A program made the position numbers and the translations under genes. Under the pieces are notes generated by a model that worked only from the letters and a program-made list of their open reading frames with translations, did no database searches and had not been told where the DNA came from. From CAVZCC01 sp963773765 (lineage in GTDB: Bacteria; Actinomycetota; Acidimicrobiia; Acidimicrobiales; Microtrichaceae): a stretch of DNA of 64,000 nucleotides. The stretch spans positions 671,783 through 735,782 of the forward strand of contig CAVZCC010000006.1 in NCBI GenBank assembly GCA_963773765.1, in the 5' to 3' direction. Shown piece after piece: positions 18,603 to 30,097 of the stretch; within the stretch, counting starts at the first letter, position 1; each line of letters starts with the position of its first letter.

Positions 18603-20482
18603 TCAGAATTCGTGCTCGGGCACCCCGGCGTTGGCGAGCAGCTGATAGAGGTCGGCGATGTCGCGGCGGCGGCGCGTGCGGAGCAGTACGTGAAGATCGT
18701 CCGCTGCGCTGCCCTGGAAAGCCCGACGAAGAACGTCGATGTGGACGCCTCGGGTTCACGTTTGTGGGACCACCACTGCTTGTCGTCGATGCCGACGAAG
18801 AACACGGTGTGGTACTCAAGTCCCTTGCTCTTGTGGACGGTCTGCAGGGGTACAGCGTTGAGTCCTTCGAACTCGTCGCACGCCTCCGTCCACGTGACTG
18901 CGTCGGCGCTGACCTGCGCCATCCGAATCATGAACGCTTCGATCATCCTTGCGGTTTCGCCGGGCGCCCGGTGGGAAGGGAAGCACCGGGCTACCGAGTC
19001 GGCATCCACGACCTCGAGGAGGCTCGCGACGAGGTCATCGATCGCTTCGGGGTTGGCGGGACCTGTTGCATCCATCCGCGAAGATGCTTGATCTGCGCTG
19101 ACAGCTTTTCGGACGCGGCACGCTCGTCGCTACCGTCCCCCACATCCGCGCCGCTCAGCGTCGCGATCGCATCTGACACGTGCGTCCATGTGGCAGCGTT
19201 GCCGCCCTTGGATGCGGCAAGCCTGACGATCCCGACGAGCAGCGCCGACAGTTCGTCGACCAGGAGGTCTTGCAGTGTGACGGAACCGACCTTTGAGTCG
19301 TCGTTCCGGATTCGCAGGCCAACGCGAGCGAGTTCCTGCGTGAACAGCGCTTCGAAGTCCGCTGCCTTCTGCCGGACGACGATCGCGTAGTCCGACGGAA
19401 GTCGACCGGGAGGCGTCGCGGTCGGCGGCTACCCAGTCGGCGATCTGACGCGCCTCGTGGTCCACGGAACTGAAGCGCCAGATCGCTGCCGGGTCATCGT
19501 CGATCGTTGACGGGGTTTGAGAAACGGCGCGCTTGCTGCTCGAATCCAGGGCCATGGCGAAGACGTGTTGCACGGCGATCAGTTCATCTGATGATCGGAA
19601 GTTCCATTCAAGTTCGAACGGCTCCGCATCGAAGTCGGAGCGGAACTCGGCGAACGCGTCATCCAGCGCGCCAGCCCAACCCATGATGCGTTGCTTGCTG
19701 TCGCCCACCGCCGTCACGATGGTTCGACCATCACCGAACACGGCTTCGAGGAACGTGTACTGCGCGAACGTCGTGTCCTGGAACTCGTCAATGAACACGA
19801 ACGGGTATGTCAAGCGGAGGGCACGTTGGATGTGCGGGTTGGCGCGGATCACCAGCTCGGCGAGGCGGTTCAGCATGACGAAGTCGACGTGCTGCACATC
19901 GCGCTCTACGTACGCCTCCTGCCACCAACGGAACGCGGCGAACTCTTCGGCGGATGTTGGGACCCGTGGCTCGATGGGCAGCGCGATGTTGCCAAGTACG
20001 GTGGACAGAAAGCGGTCGCGGGGGATGCCCCGAACCTCGGCGCCCCACTCTGCGCTGCTGCTGGCCAGCGTGTCTAGGAAGTACGCGATCTCGTCGCGGG
20101 TCGGGAACGCGATCTCATAGGTGCCCCGCATGTTCCAGTACTCGGGCAACGATGCTCGGAATCGATCAACGATGCTCTTGGTGAAAGCGTCGAACGTCAT
20201 CGACACGAAACGGGCGGAGTCCTCGCCGGCACGGATCTTCACCCGTCTCGCCAGGTTCACGGCCGCGTCCCGCTTGAACGAGATCGCGAGGATCTCCTTC
20301 GGCGGCGGGCAAATGCCAGTTTCCAGCAGGTAGCACGCTCGTTGGGCGAGGAACTCCGTCTTGCCCGCGCCGGGACCAGCCACGACGCAGGCGCTTGCGT
20401 CGTGGCGGAGGGCGTCCCACGCCACCGGCTCCAAGTCGTCGATGCCGACCGGCAGCCACTCGTCGGGCGCTGTCCTTGGCAT
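18603..20482 (-). CDS. gajB: Gabija protein GajB-like UvrD/PcrA helicase; frameshifted
   Basis: Superfamily 1 helicase partner of GajA. The Walker A is GPGAGKT at residues 36-42. FVFIDEFQDTT is the motif II region, VGDSKQRIMGW motif III, and ELEWNFRSSDELIAV motif IV. After shifts near 19400 and 19070, VPLQTVHKSKGLEYHTVFFV gives motif V and VGLSRAAQRT motif VI. A last shift restores DIADLYQLLANAGVPEHEF to the stop. The ATG touches the gajA stop directly with no gap. In Gabija the helicase senses DNA ends or nucleotide depletion and activates the GajA nuclease. About 625 codons, longer than the Bacillus protein. Confidence 0.8.
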
Positions 20483-22399
20483 CTAGGTGATCGCCTCTGC
20501 GATGCGGTTGATGAGCGCGTCAAGCGGCTCGGGTGTGTCCATCTTGAGCCGATCGGCTTCGATGCCGGTCAGGACCCGGAGGTGGGTGCTGGGTTTGGAG
20601 CGTCCGAGGAACAGGTAGCGGTACCACCGCAGTGTCTCGTCCCATTCTTCGTCGTAGACCTCGGGATGTCCGGCGGCACCGAGCACCGCCGTCCTGGCGT
20701 CGCTGTTCTCCGGTCCGGTCTGGTTGGAATCAAGGACTTTGTAGTCGTCGAAGAACGCGGACAGAAGGGTCATGTCTAGGTCCAGCGGTGAGCAGAAGTA
20801 CACGTCGTGGGTCTGCATCGCCTCGGTCCACAGGGCGAATTCGTCATCACCAAAGTCTGCGATGTCGTCAACGCTTTCGAAGTCGTCGACTCCGTCGAAC
20901 GGGTTGACTCCGATGGCGAGCAGTTGCTCGCACGCCGTCTTGAGGCGACCCTCGCCGCCGCCGTTCCGACCGCGGTCGAGGTCCAGCAGCGTGGCGTGAG
21001 GGATGTCCAGATCGGCGAGTAGCCGCCAGAAGTGGTTGACATGCCTGCCGCCGAGCGGAACAACTGCCACGAACGAGCGGTCGATGAGCACGCCACGAGC
21101 CTTGGCGAGGATCGGCAGCGCAACCTCTTCGGAGCTGCCCTCGCCGAGGACCACGAACCGGGCGAAGTACAACTCGGGGTACGCCCGCACCGCTTCTCGC
21201 ACATACGTCGCGTCGGCGTCCGCGTCGCCGGGCAACGTGATGCGTTTGACCCGCGGAGTCAGCGTTGAATCCTCCAAGCGGAAGTGCCGGACCGTCTCGG
21301 GATCGACCCGCCCGAGCACACTCGCCGAGTGGCTGGATATCAGACCTTGAGCACGCCCGCCGTCGGCGACGTCGAGCATCTGAAGGATGATGCGCGAAAG
21401 GAAGAACGGAGAGAGGCTGTTCTCTGGCTCTTCCACGGCAAGGATGGTCAGAGTCGGCGGTCGCGCCTTCTCGACGTTGAACTTGTCATCCATGGTCCCG
21501 TCGGCGATCCCGGCTTCAACATCGAGCGTCGCCGCAGTGAGGGCGATGTGCAGCAACGAGCGTTGACCGTCGCTGAGCTGGTCTGCTCGTCGGTCATGCC
21601 CGGTCGCCGTAGGTTCGAACAGCAGGTCGGCCTTGCCCACGAACTGTGAGAAGTCACGATCGACTGGACGGAAGCTCGGGTTGGCATCCGTGTCAGCTTG
21701 GTGCAGTTCCTGCCAGCGGTCCGTGAGAGCACATTCCACCGACGCGACGACCGGTTCGGCGCGGAAGTCGTTGGTCAGGTCCACCGCTGCGGCGCCGATC
21801 TTGTCCTGAAGCGCTTGCGACCAGATCGCCGCCCGCCACAAGCGGCCCTTGAGGAACGCGGTGACGTGGCGTGCCCCATCGCGCGACGCCGGCACGTAGA
21901 TCATCTGGACACGTGCCCGGTCAGCGGGGCGCAACGGCTTCCACTGCTCATCGGTGTACTCGTCGTCGAACGTCTCGATGACCCGCCGAGATTCTGTGAC
22001 GGCGCCATCCACCGAACCATCCGCGACCCACGATGCTTCGATTCGGAAACGGCATTTCAGCATGCCGTTGTCATCGGCGGCCATCTGCCGAAAGAACTCC
22101 GGTACCGCGGCGGCATCATCGTCCTCGTCGTCCAACTCCGGGAACGTGATCACCGCTTCGATCGAAAGCTCCCGAGTGTCGGGCTCCTCCTGCTCAGCCA
22201 CCGGTACGTGGAAGTCCTCCGCACGGACTTGACGCTGTTCCTGTGAGATGCCGAACATCCGGAGCAGTCCCTCAAGGGCCGCCGTCTTTCCCGAACCGTT
22301 CGCGCCGATCAAGGCCGTTAGCCCGGCATCCAACTCGATTCGAACAGGGACCGGTCCGAAACATCGGAAGTTGGTCAACGTCAGGCTCTCAATGTGCAC
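20483..22399 (-). CDS. gajA: Gabija protein GajA-like OLD-family nuclease (AAA ATPase + TOPRIM)
   Basis: This intact gene encodes 638 aa. The N-terminal ABC-type ATPase has Walker A GANGSGKT (32-39), a signature-like LSDGQRS (about 275), Walker B ILAVEEPENS (319-328) and the switch His in SSHSA. The C-terminal TOPRIM domain has the catalytic Glu in VVLGEGSSEE (E420) and the Asp pair in LLDLDRGRN (D473, D475). This order is that of OLD-family nucleases. The immediately adjacent UvrD-like gene identifies a Gabija pair and not a stand-alone OLD protein. It sits between the pilus cluster and the type IV secretion module, transcribed against both. Confidence 0.85.
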   Translation of the reverse strand: MHIESLTLTNFRCFGPVPVRIELDAGLTALIGANGSGKTAALEGLLRMFGISQEQRQVRAEDFHVPVAEQEEPDTRELSIEAVITFPELDDEDDDAAAVPEFFRQMAADDNGMLKCRFRIEASWVADGSVDGAVTESRRVIETFDDEYTDEQWKPLRPADRARVQMIYVPASRDGARHVTAFLKGRLWRAAIWSQALQDKIGAAAVDLTNDFRAEPVVASVECALTDRWQELHQADTDANPSFRPVDRDFSQFVGKADLLFEPTATGHDRRADQLSDGQRSLLHIALTAATLDVEAGIADGTMDDKFNVEKARPPTLTILAVEEPENSLSPFFLSRIILQMLDVADGGRAQGLISSHSASVLGRVDPETVRHFRLEDSTLTPRVKRITLPGDADADATYVREAVRAYPELYFARFVVLGEGSSEEVALPILAKARGVLIDRSFVAVVPLGGRHVNHFWRLLADLDIPHATLLDLDRGRNGGGEGRLKTACEQLLAIGVNPFDGVDDFESVDDIADFGDDEFALWTEAMQTHDVYFCSPLDLDMTLLSAFFDDYKVLDSNQTGPENSDARTAVLGAAGHPEVYDEEWDETLRWYRYLFLGRSKPSTHLRVLTGIEADRLKMDTPEPLDALINRIAEAIT

Positions 22400-22552
22400 G
22401 CCGCGACTTCCCGTGAGGACCAGCCCCGGGGTTTGACGGGGCGGAGTAGCGACGTTAGCTCTGCGTCTCGATTCGCTGTGGGCCAGTCTTCGCCCGCGCC
22501 CTGATAGGTCCAGCGAACAGACCTTCTTGCCCCGGGCTCGACTCTGCCGCTG

Positions 22553-23615
22553 TCAGAACGAACACCCCGAGCTCGGCAGGCCATGTGGATCGAGCGGCTG
22601 GTCCTCGACGATCGAGACGAAGAGGTCTTGCGGGCAGCGGTCCTGCCCGTCGATGCGGATGCCGAAGTGCAGGTGGGGTCCGGTGGAGTTGCCGGTGCTG
22701 GCGCTCGACATAAGCAACTGGCCGGTGGCGACGGCATCGCCGGTCGCCACGGCGTGGCTGCCACCGAGTCCGTGGCAGTACGTGTACTGCGCCCCGTCGT
22801 CGCCGTTGACCACCACACCGACGCCGCACTTGCCGCCCGTCGTGATCGACACGACGGCCCCGCTCGTCACCGAGTAGATCGGCGTGCCGGTGGGGACGGG
22901 GATGTCGGCGGCGGGGTAGTCGTGGTGGGGCTTGGTGAACCACTCGGGATGTTCGTCGTACCAGCGTCGCTCGAGCGGCAGCGTGTACTCGCCGCTCGTG
23001 GCCAACGGGCCTCCGCTGCACGGGCCGAGCGGCGCCGTCGTGGGAGCTCGTCGATTCATCACCTGCCGACGTCGTCGTCTCGGTTGACGCCGCCTCGGGA
23101 TCCTCGACCTTCGTCCGGTACACCTCCATCCACTTCTGCTGGTACTCGCGGGGTGTGAGGCGGTTGCCGGCACCGGGTGACGGGACGACGTCCCACTCGG
23201 GTGAGCCGGCGGCTGGGACATGGCCGATGTACCAGGCGACCGGAACCGCGGCGGGGTCGTTGTTGTTGGCGGCCAGGATCGCCGTGATGTTCTCGGCGGC
23301 CTTGGCGTCTTGAACGTCGGGCGGAGCGAGGTAGGCCCGGGCGTACCCGCCGTAGCCACCCCAGGAGCTGTCGAGGAACTGGTACGCACCCGACGCGCTC
23401 GATCCCGGGGCGCGGGCGGTGTAGTCGTCGCCCGACTCGAGGTGGCGGATCGTTGCCTGGATCGCCGCCAGCGACGCATCGACGTTCGGTCCGCACAGCC
23501 CCTGTACCGGGCCGCTCGCCAGGAGCAGCACGGGGAGCAGAGCCATCAGCAGCACTCCGGTGAACAGGCTGCCGCCGAGGACGGTCATCTTGGCCTTCAT
23601 GGCTACGAAAGCCAT
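22553..23615 (-). CDS. Transglycosylase-like and M23 peptidase, conjugation cell-wall hydrolase; frameshifted
   Basis: This is a bifunctional peptidoglycan hydrolase, VirB1-like in role. A signal anchor (GVLLMALLPVLLLASG) is followed by a lysozyme-like domain with the likely catalytic Glu in IRHLESGDDYTA and YQFLDSSWGGYGGY. After a frameshift near 23060 an M23 (LytM) domain follows: the first His-Asp motif lies in THPHHDYPAADIP-like sequence near 22920, and HLHFGIRIDG is the second motif. The M23 start region is EYTLPLERRWYDEHPEW. It is divergent from the pilin gene at 23711. The choice between ATGs at 23615 and 23600 is uncertain. Confidence 0.75.
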
Positions 23616-23710
23616 CGGGCGATGGATTTCTCGCGGAGTCGTGAGAGATCGAGGCGGCTCACGGGCGTAGTCGGTTGTCAGCCACTCCACGCCTTCAAGG
23701 AGGTCGCCCG

Positions 23711-24001
23711 ATGCCGCACCCTGTCGGTCTCATCGCCCAAGTCACGGTCAGTCCCAGTGCCGACGGGATGCCCGGCGCCGATCTGATCCAGCAGCTCCTG
23801 AACTGGGGCCAGATGCTCGCCCTGTGGGGGAGCCTCGCCGCGATCCTCGCCGGCGCCGCCATGTACGGCCTCTCCCGCGAGGGCGGAAGCTACAGCGGGG
23901 CCGGACGGGGGAAGGCGCTCGCTCTGGGCGGTGTCGTCGGCGCAATCCTCGCCGGCGTTGCCCCGGCCGCCGTCAACATGCTCTTCGAGGCGGCGGCGTG
24001 A
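23711..24001 (+). CDS. VirB2/TrbC-like small membrane protein
   Basis: This intact gene encodes 96 aa, and its ATG follows AAGGAGG. Two hydrophobic helices (LLNWGQMLALWGSLAAILAG and ALALGGVVGAILAGVAPAAV) flank a short loop with SREGGSYSGAGRG. The layout is that of conjugative pilin or TrbC-like subunits at the head of actinobacterial type IV secretion operons. The stop overlaps the next ATG by one base (TGATG). Confidence 0.7.
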   Translation: MPHPVGLIAQVTVSPSADGMPGADLIQQLLNWGQMLALWGSLAAILAGAAMYGLSREGGSYSGAGRGKALALGGVVGAILAGVAPAAVNMLFEAAA

Positions 24002-24712
24002 TGAGCGCCGAACGGAGTACCCGACACAGGCAGCTCGTCGTTGCCGGGATCGTCGTCGCGACGCTCTTGGCCGGCGCACTCCTCACGGCGATCGGCCGGA
24101 CCGACCCGGTCAGCCAGCCGACGTCGCCGGAGACCGCTGGGATCGCCGCGCCCGGCCGTGCCACCGGCTCCGCGGGCCCGACGGCCGAGGTGTCCGGCGT
24201 GCCCGTTGGGTTCGCACGGACGAGCAGGGCGCCGTCGCCGCGTCGATCGCCTACGCCACCGCGCCGCAGCGCTGGCTCTACTTCACCGACGACGAGATCA
24301 CCGCAGCGGTTGCGGAGATCGCGACACCCGTCGCTGCGCCTCGACTTGCCGACGAGGTGGTCGCCGAGGTCGGCGTCGCTCGCGAGCGGCTCGGGGCCTC
24401 GCCCGGGCGGGTGTGGTGGCTGGTTCGACCGATGGCATGGCACGTCGAGTCCTTCAGTCGAGGACGAGGCACGGATCGCCGTGTGGACGGTGACGGTGCT
24501 CTCGGCCGAAGACGTGGCCGCGCCACAGAGCGAGTGGATCACCGTGACGATCGACCTCGCGTGGGTCGACGGCGACTGGCGAGTCGACGCGGTTCGGGAC
24601 ACGCCCGGGCCGACGCCGATGAGCGGACCGAACGACCAACCGTGGGACGCAGCGCCGTTCGACGACGCGCTCGCCGGGTTCACCCGCATGGACGGGGAGC
24701 CGGTCGTCATGA
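24001..24712 (+). CDS. Conjugal transfer protein with N-terminal anchor, VirB8/TcpC-like candidate; frameshifted
   Basis: An N-terminal membrane helix (LVVAGIVVATLLAGALLTAI) is followed by an external domain with SIAYATAPQRWLYFTDDEI and, after shifts near 24220 and 24455, VEDEARIAVWTVTVLSAEDV and WITVTIDLAWVDGDWRVDAV. The fold pattern, a single anchor with an NTF2-like beta-rich C-terminus, resembles VirB8/TcpC proteins. The likely stop overlaps the next ATG. As read, the frame runs on into the VirB6-like gene. Confidence 0.6.
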
Positions 24713-26177
24713 GCAGCTTCTCGCCTGTCCTCGCGAGCTTCCCGAACCCCATCGACTGGGTCATCGACAAGGTCGGCGGCTTCGTCGGCGGCGCCGCGAC
24801 CGCCGGATTCGAGATGATCATCGGCGGGCTCGTCGCCTGGGTCATCGACGCCGTGGTGTGGGTCGTTGGCGGGGTCTTCAGCTTCTTCATCGACGCAACC
24901 GACCCGAACGTCCAGGCCGACTGGTTCATCACGCGGCAACGGTCCGTACGCCACAACGCTGAGCATCGGAGCGGCGCTCCTCCTGCTGTTCGTGTTCGCC
25001 GGGATCGTGCAGGGCACCCTCTCCGGCGACGTCGGCGGGATGTTGCGCCGCATGGTCGTCGACCTCCCCGTGTCGGTGCTCGGCATGGTCGGCCTGGTCA
25101 CCGTCACCCAGGCCCTCATCCAGCTCACCGACGTCCTCTCCGCTCACGTGATGGGATCGTTCGAACAGGACATCTCGGACTTCACGACCGTCGTCACCTC
25201 GCTGACCGTCCTCAGCGGTGGTCAGGCGACGGCGTTCGTCGTCTTCCTCCTCGGCCTCGTCACCGTCCTCGCCGGCGTGATCCTGGTCGCCGAGCTCGTC
25301 GTCCGCGAAGCCCTCATCTACATCGTCGTGGCGCTCGCCCCGCTCGTGTTCGCCACCCGGCTGTGGCCGGCAACGAAGGGCGCGGCCCGCAAGCTCCTCG
25401 AGCTGCTCTGCGCGCTGATCCTGTCCAAGCTCGTCATCGCCGTTGCGCTCGCGGTCGCCGCCGCCGCTGCGGTCGGCGCTGGATCCGGCGGCGAGGTCAC
25501 GTCGCTGCCGACCCCTGAGGTGTACGCCGAGGACCCCGGCGGCTCGGTGACCCAAGCAGTCGGGATCCTCCTCACGGCAGCGGCCGCGTTCGGTGTCGCC
25601 GCCTTCTCGCCGATGCTCATCGCCCGACTGCTGCCGCTCACGGAAGGGGCGGTCGTCGCCCAAGGGGTGAAGGGCGGCCCGGTGCGAGCCGGCCAACAAG
25701 GGATGATGATGGCGAACACCGCGCAGATGGTGAGCGGCCGTCGCATCAGCCAGCTGGCGTCTGGCCGTGCCGCATCCGGGTCGAGCGCAGGCGGGGCGGC
25801 CGCAGGGCGCGGCCCAGGCGCGCTCGGAGCCGCGTGGCGGGGGCGCAGGGGGAGCGGGCGCTGCCGGAGGAGCGGGCGGCGCTGGTGCGGGGGCTGGTGC
25901 CGGCGCGGCAGCAGCTGGCCCGGCGGCGGCCGTCGCCGCAGTCGGCATCGGTGCGGCCAAAGCTGTGAAGGGCGCAGCCACAACCGGAGCGAGTGCTGCG
26001 ACGGCCACCGCCGAAGCGGCAGCGGGGTCCGTCACCAGGCGATCGACCCGTTCCTGCAGCACGACCGAGATCCGGAGCCGGCGGTTCGTCGGGATCCTCC
26101 AGCACCTCTCGCGCCGAAGGCTGCGTCCGGCGCCCAAGCACCCAGGTCGAGGCACAGGAGCTCCCGGTGGCCAGTGA
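24709..26177 (+). CDS. VirB6/TrbL-like polytopic membrane protein; frameshifted
   Basis: MSSFSPVLASFPNPIDWVID begins a protein with at least six hydrophobic helices, including GLVAWVIDAVVWVVGGVFSF, ALLLLFVFAGIVQG, VVFLLGLVTVLAGVILVAEL and LILSKLVIAVALAVAAAAAV. An Ala/Gly-rich low-complexity tail follows. This is the architecture of TrbL/VirB6 channel subunits. Frameshifts fall near 24945 and within the tail near 25850, so the true C-terminus is uncertain. It precedes the SCO6880 gene with a short overlap. Confidence 0.7.
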
Positions 26178-27663
26178 GCGAACCGAACGCACCTACAGCC
26201 TCGAGCCGCTCGATACCTCGGGCGTCTTCCTGGGGCTCGGCATCGTCCAGTGCCTGCTGATCGGCGGCGGCATCACCTTGGCGGTGCTCGCCATCACCGC
26301 AGGCGTCGCCGTTCCGGTGTCCGCTGCTCCCATCGTCGTGGCGGCGATCGCCAGCTTCGCTCGGGCTGGTGGTCATCCCGTGTGGGAGTGGATCCCGCTC
26401 GCCGTGGGCTGGGCGTGGGCGGGTGTGCGACGAGGTCGCCGTTGGGACGCACCGCTACCCGCTGTGGGCGACCGAGGAGACACCGGCGCCGATGCCCCCG
26501 TGTCTGGAGGGCATCGACATCGTCGACGTCGACTGGCGAGCCGGTCACCACCTGGGAGCGGTTCGTGATCGGCAACGCCACACCCTCACCGCGGTCGTCC
26601 CGGTGTCCGGCCCGCAGTTCGTCGTCGAGCCACGTGCGGAGCAGGAGCGGCTACTCGCCGGGTGGGGCGACGTGCTCGGCCAGTTCGCCGTCGAGCGCGG
26701 TGTCGTCACTCACCTCGCGTGGTCCGACCTCGCTCGACCCTCGGGCATGCACCAACACCTCGCGTGGATCGATCAGCGGACCACGAGGCGAGGAGAACGC
26801 TGCGGCATCGGAGTCGTACCGCGAGCTGCTCGAGGTCGCTACGGCCACGCGCCGTCTCCCACGACGTGCTCGTCACGATCACCGTCGCCCGGGACCGCCT
26901 CGGTCGCCACCGGGCCGGGTCCGGCACCGCGGACGACCACCTGAGCCGAGCCCTCGTCTCGTCGACCGAAGCGCTGCTCCGAGGACTGCGGACGGCCGGA
27001 CTGGCCAGCGCCGATCCGCTCGACGCCCGTGGGATCCAACGCGCGCTGCGCCATCGCATCGACCCCGTCGCCGCCACCAGCACCGAGTCGTCGGGGTCGA
27101 CTCGTCGAACGCCTCTCGCTCGTCCAGGCGAGCACCGCCGGGCCGCTCACGGTCCACGCCGACTGGCGACACCTCCGAACCGACGGCGCCGTTCCACCGC
27201 ACCTGGTGGATCGGCACCTGGCCCCGCCTCGCCCAGCCACCGTCGTGGATGGAGCCGTTCTTGGCGGGCGGCACGATCACTCGGACGATGACCGTCGTCC
27301 TCGTCCCGGTCTCGACCCACCAGAGCCGGCGCCGGATCGAGCGCGATCTCGTGAAGCTCGAGTCCGACGCCTCGACCAAGGAGGAGAAGGGCCGGCGCGT
27401 CGACGCCCGTCACCGACGAGCAACGCAGGCGCTCCTCGATCGGGAGGAGGAGCTGGTTGCCGGCTATCCCGAGATGGCCTACGCCGGGCTCGTCACCGTG
27501 TCCGCTCGTGACCTCGACGAGCTCGAAGAGCACGGAGAGATCATCGAGCAGCTCGCCCGTGAGACGGGTATGGACCTGCGGCTCCTCGATGCTCGCCAAG
27601 ACGTCGCGCTGGGCCGCTGCGCTCCCGCTCGGTCTCGCACCCCAGACCTTGCTGGCGTCATGA
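26167..27663 (+). CDS. SCO6880-like type IV secretion protein; frameshifted
   Basis: The GTG start has AGGAG upstream. Two N-terminal membrane helices (VQCLLIGGGITLAVLAITAG and VVAAIASFARAGG) are followed by a large cytoplasmic region with HTLTAVVPVSGPQFVVEPRA. Later comes MTVVLVPVSTHQSRRRIERD, then DLVKLESDASTKEEKGRRVD. Size (about 499 codons) and position before the VirB4-like ATPase match actinobacterial SCO6880 proteins. Shifts fall near 26465, 26800, 27100 and 27610. The stop overlaps the next ATG (ATGA). Confidence 0.75.
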
Positions 27664-28931
27664 GACCGTCGCTGCGTCTGCCGTTCCACCGTGGGACGAC
27701 CGCCCACGTGTCGAGCGTCTACCCGTTCTCCGTGCAGGCGTCGTTCGGCCACGAGGGCACCTACGTCGGCCTCGACCTCCTCGCCGGCGGCGCCGAGTTC
27801 TGCTGGGACCCGTTCGCCGCCTACGCCAACGGCCTCGTGACCAACCCCAACGGCTGGGTCCTCGGCGAACCGGGCAACGGCAAGTCCGCCCTCGTGAAGT
27901 GCCTGCTCTGGCGCCAGGCCGCGGTGTACGGCCACGGCCCCAACGGCCGGTGGATCGCGATCGCCGACCCGAAGGGCGAGTACGCACCGCTCGCCGAGCA
28001 TCTCGGCCTCACCACCGTGCGGCTCAGCCCTGGCGGCACGACGCGGATCAACCCGCTCGCGCCGGGACCCGGCCGCGGCCCACGAACCCGAGGACAAGCA
28101 GGTGCTGCGTCGTGCCGAGATGTGCGCCGCGCTCGTCGCCACCGTCCTCGAACGGCCGCTCAGCCAACTCGAGGACGCCGTGATCTTCGCGGCGATCGAA
28201 CACCTCACCCGCTCGCCACTCGACGAACCCACGCTGGTCGACGTCGCCCGACTCGTCGCCGAGCCAACCGACGAGATGGCCGCACGACTGCGTCGCTCCG
28301 CCGCCGATGTCAGCGCCGATGTCACGCCGGTCGCGTACGCGCTCGACAAGCTCCTCTCCCGATCGCTGCGAGGCATGTTCGACGGTCCGAGCACCGTGCC
28401 GCTTGCGCTGGGACGGACCCGGCCTCGTGCTCGACCTGTCCGCCGTCCCGCTCGACTCCGAAGCTCTGCCGCTCGTGATGGTGGCCGCCGCCGGGTGGCT
28501 GCAACAGCTCATGGCCTGCCCGGGCCCGCAGCGGGTGCAGGTGCTCGACGAGGCCTGGGCGCTGCTCGGCAACCGCCACACCGCCGGCTACCTGCAGACG
28601 TGCTTCAAGCTCGGCCGCACCTACGGCACCGCCAACCTGTGCATCACCCATCGGGCCTCGGACCTCGTCGCCCAGGCCGACGACGGGTCCAGCACCGCCA
28701 AGATCGCGGCCGGGCTCCTCGCCGACTCGGCAACCAAGATCATCCTGCGCCAGGCGCCCGACCAGCTCGACGCCACGGCCGCACACTTCGGACTCACCGA
28801 ACCCGAGAGCTCGCATCGTCGGCCAGCTCGCTCGTGGACGAGCGCTCTGGAAGGTCGGCGGACGGACCGCCGTGGTCCACCACCTCATCGGACCGAGCGA
28901 GCAGGCATCTGCGACACGGACGCTCGCATGA
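27660..28931 (+). CDS. VirB4/TraC-like conjugation ATPase; frameshifted
   Basis: The N-terminus reads RGTTAHVSSVYPFSVQASFG, then the Walker A LGEPGNGKSALVKCLL (near 27860), IAIADPKGEYAPLAEHL, and after shifts near 28080 and 28410 GPGLVLDLSAVPLDSEALPL. The Walker B region is QVLDEAWALLGNRHTAGYLQ, and ITHRASDLVAQADDGSSTAK follows. About 424 codons fits the short VirB4-like ATPases that follow SCO6880 genes. A shift near 28810 restores GRTAVVHHLIGPSEQ to the end. Energises substrate transfer at the inner membrane. Confidence 0.8.
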
Positions 28932-28997
28932 ACGCGAACCACGACCGAGGTCGTGGACGGCGCAGACCTTGGCAGCGAGTCCGAGGCGGCGTGAGCC

Positions 28998-30078
28998 ATG
29001 TACGACCGAGACGCCATCATCGCCGCCGTCGACCTCGCCGGCGCTCGCCGACGAGCTCCTCGGCGACCGCCGCGGCGCGGCGCGCACGCCGGCGTGGCCG
29101 TGTCCGAACCCGCAGCACGCCCAGACCGGCCGGACTCCGCCAGTCTCCGTGTTCACGAGCCATCGCGGTGAACAGCGCTGGCGCTGCCACGGCTGCGGCT
29201 CGGGCGGCACCGCCATCGACCTCGTCATGGCGTGCTGTCAAGACTGACCTTCGCGAAGCGCCTCGACGTACTCGCGCGACGAGTCGGGCATCGGCCCCAG
29301 TCGCCATCGTGGACACCGCACAGCGGCCTTCCGACCGCTCCGCCGCTGCCGGCCCGTCCGGTGGGCTGCCGGGACCCGAAGGGAATGGACCGCTACGTCG
29401 ACGAGTGCGCGGACGTACTCCTCACTGCCGAGGGCCAACGGGTGCGAGCAGTGGCTGACCGACGAGCGAGGACTGCCCGATCGAGGTGCTCGTGGCCAAC
29501 AAGATCGGCGCCGACCTCGGTCCCCGGCGACAAGCCCGGCCCGACGGCATGCCGACGCTGTTCGGGGGCGGTGCTACCCGTGATGACGGACGGACACGCG
29601 GTCTACGCGCAGGTCCGGGTTCCTCACCCGCGACCCGACGGCCCGCGCTACCTGAACCCGACCGGTGATCTCGCGCCGAACCCTCGACTCGCCTTCTTCC
29701 GGCCAGCGGTGCAACGGCACCGGGAGGTGATCGTCACCGAGGGCACGATCGACGCCTCTCCGCTGCCGCAGCCGGCTACCGCGCGCAGCGGCTGTCCTGA
29801 GCGCCGCGTATCCCGACCAGGCCATCGCCCATGAGCTGTCCCGACTTCCCGAACCCCTCGTGATCGCGTTCGACCAAGACGACGCCGGACGAGCGGCGGC
29901 GCAGCGGCTCACTGCCCTGCTCGACGCGCAGCAGCGACACCCGGTGAACCTCGTGCTCCCTCCCGGCGATCTGAACGATGCGCTCGTGCATTCGTCGGAC
30001 TGGCCGAAGGAACTCGGACTCCGCGTGAACGCCTCGGTCGGTCAGGTCGGCGTCGGCCTCGGTCGTGGCCTCGGATGA
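28998..30078 (+). CDS. DnaG-like primase (CHC2 zinc finger + TOPRIM); frameshifted
   Basis: Conjugative elements often carry such a primase to start complementary-strand synthesis. The zinc finger is CPNPQHAQTG, then RWRCHGCGSGGTAIDLVMAC. A middle region PKGMDRYVDECADVLLTAEG follows. The TOPRIM part has VIVTEGTIDAS (catalytic Glu) and VIAFDQDDAGRAAAQRLTAL (Asp motif). At least four shifts (near 29040, 29250, 29570 and 29765) must be bridged. Just upstream a very short ORF begins at 28928 and, with one shift, ends TEVVDGADLGSESEAA at 28994; it may be a spacer peptide. Confidence 0.75.
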
Positions 30079-30097
30079 GCGGTCGGACCGATAGGGC

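Noticed and set aside
23735..23770. TTGTCAGCC upstream of the pilin gene as a further PafBC-type promoter
   Set aside because: A TTGTCAGCC occurs just upstream (near 23670) but no TANNNT lies eight bases after it.
25780..26000. Ala/Gly-rich repeat as a tandem-repeat protein
   Set aside because: It is the low-complexity tail of the VirB6-like protein, and frame changes make the apparent repeat unreliable.
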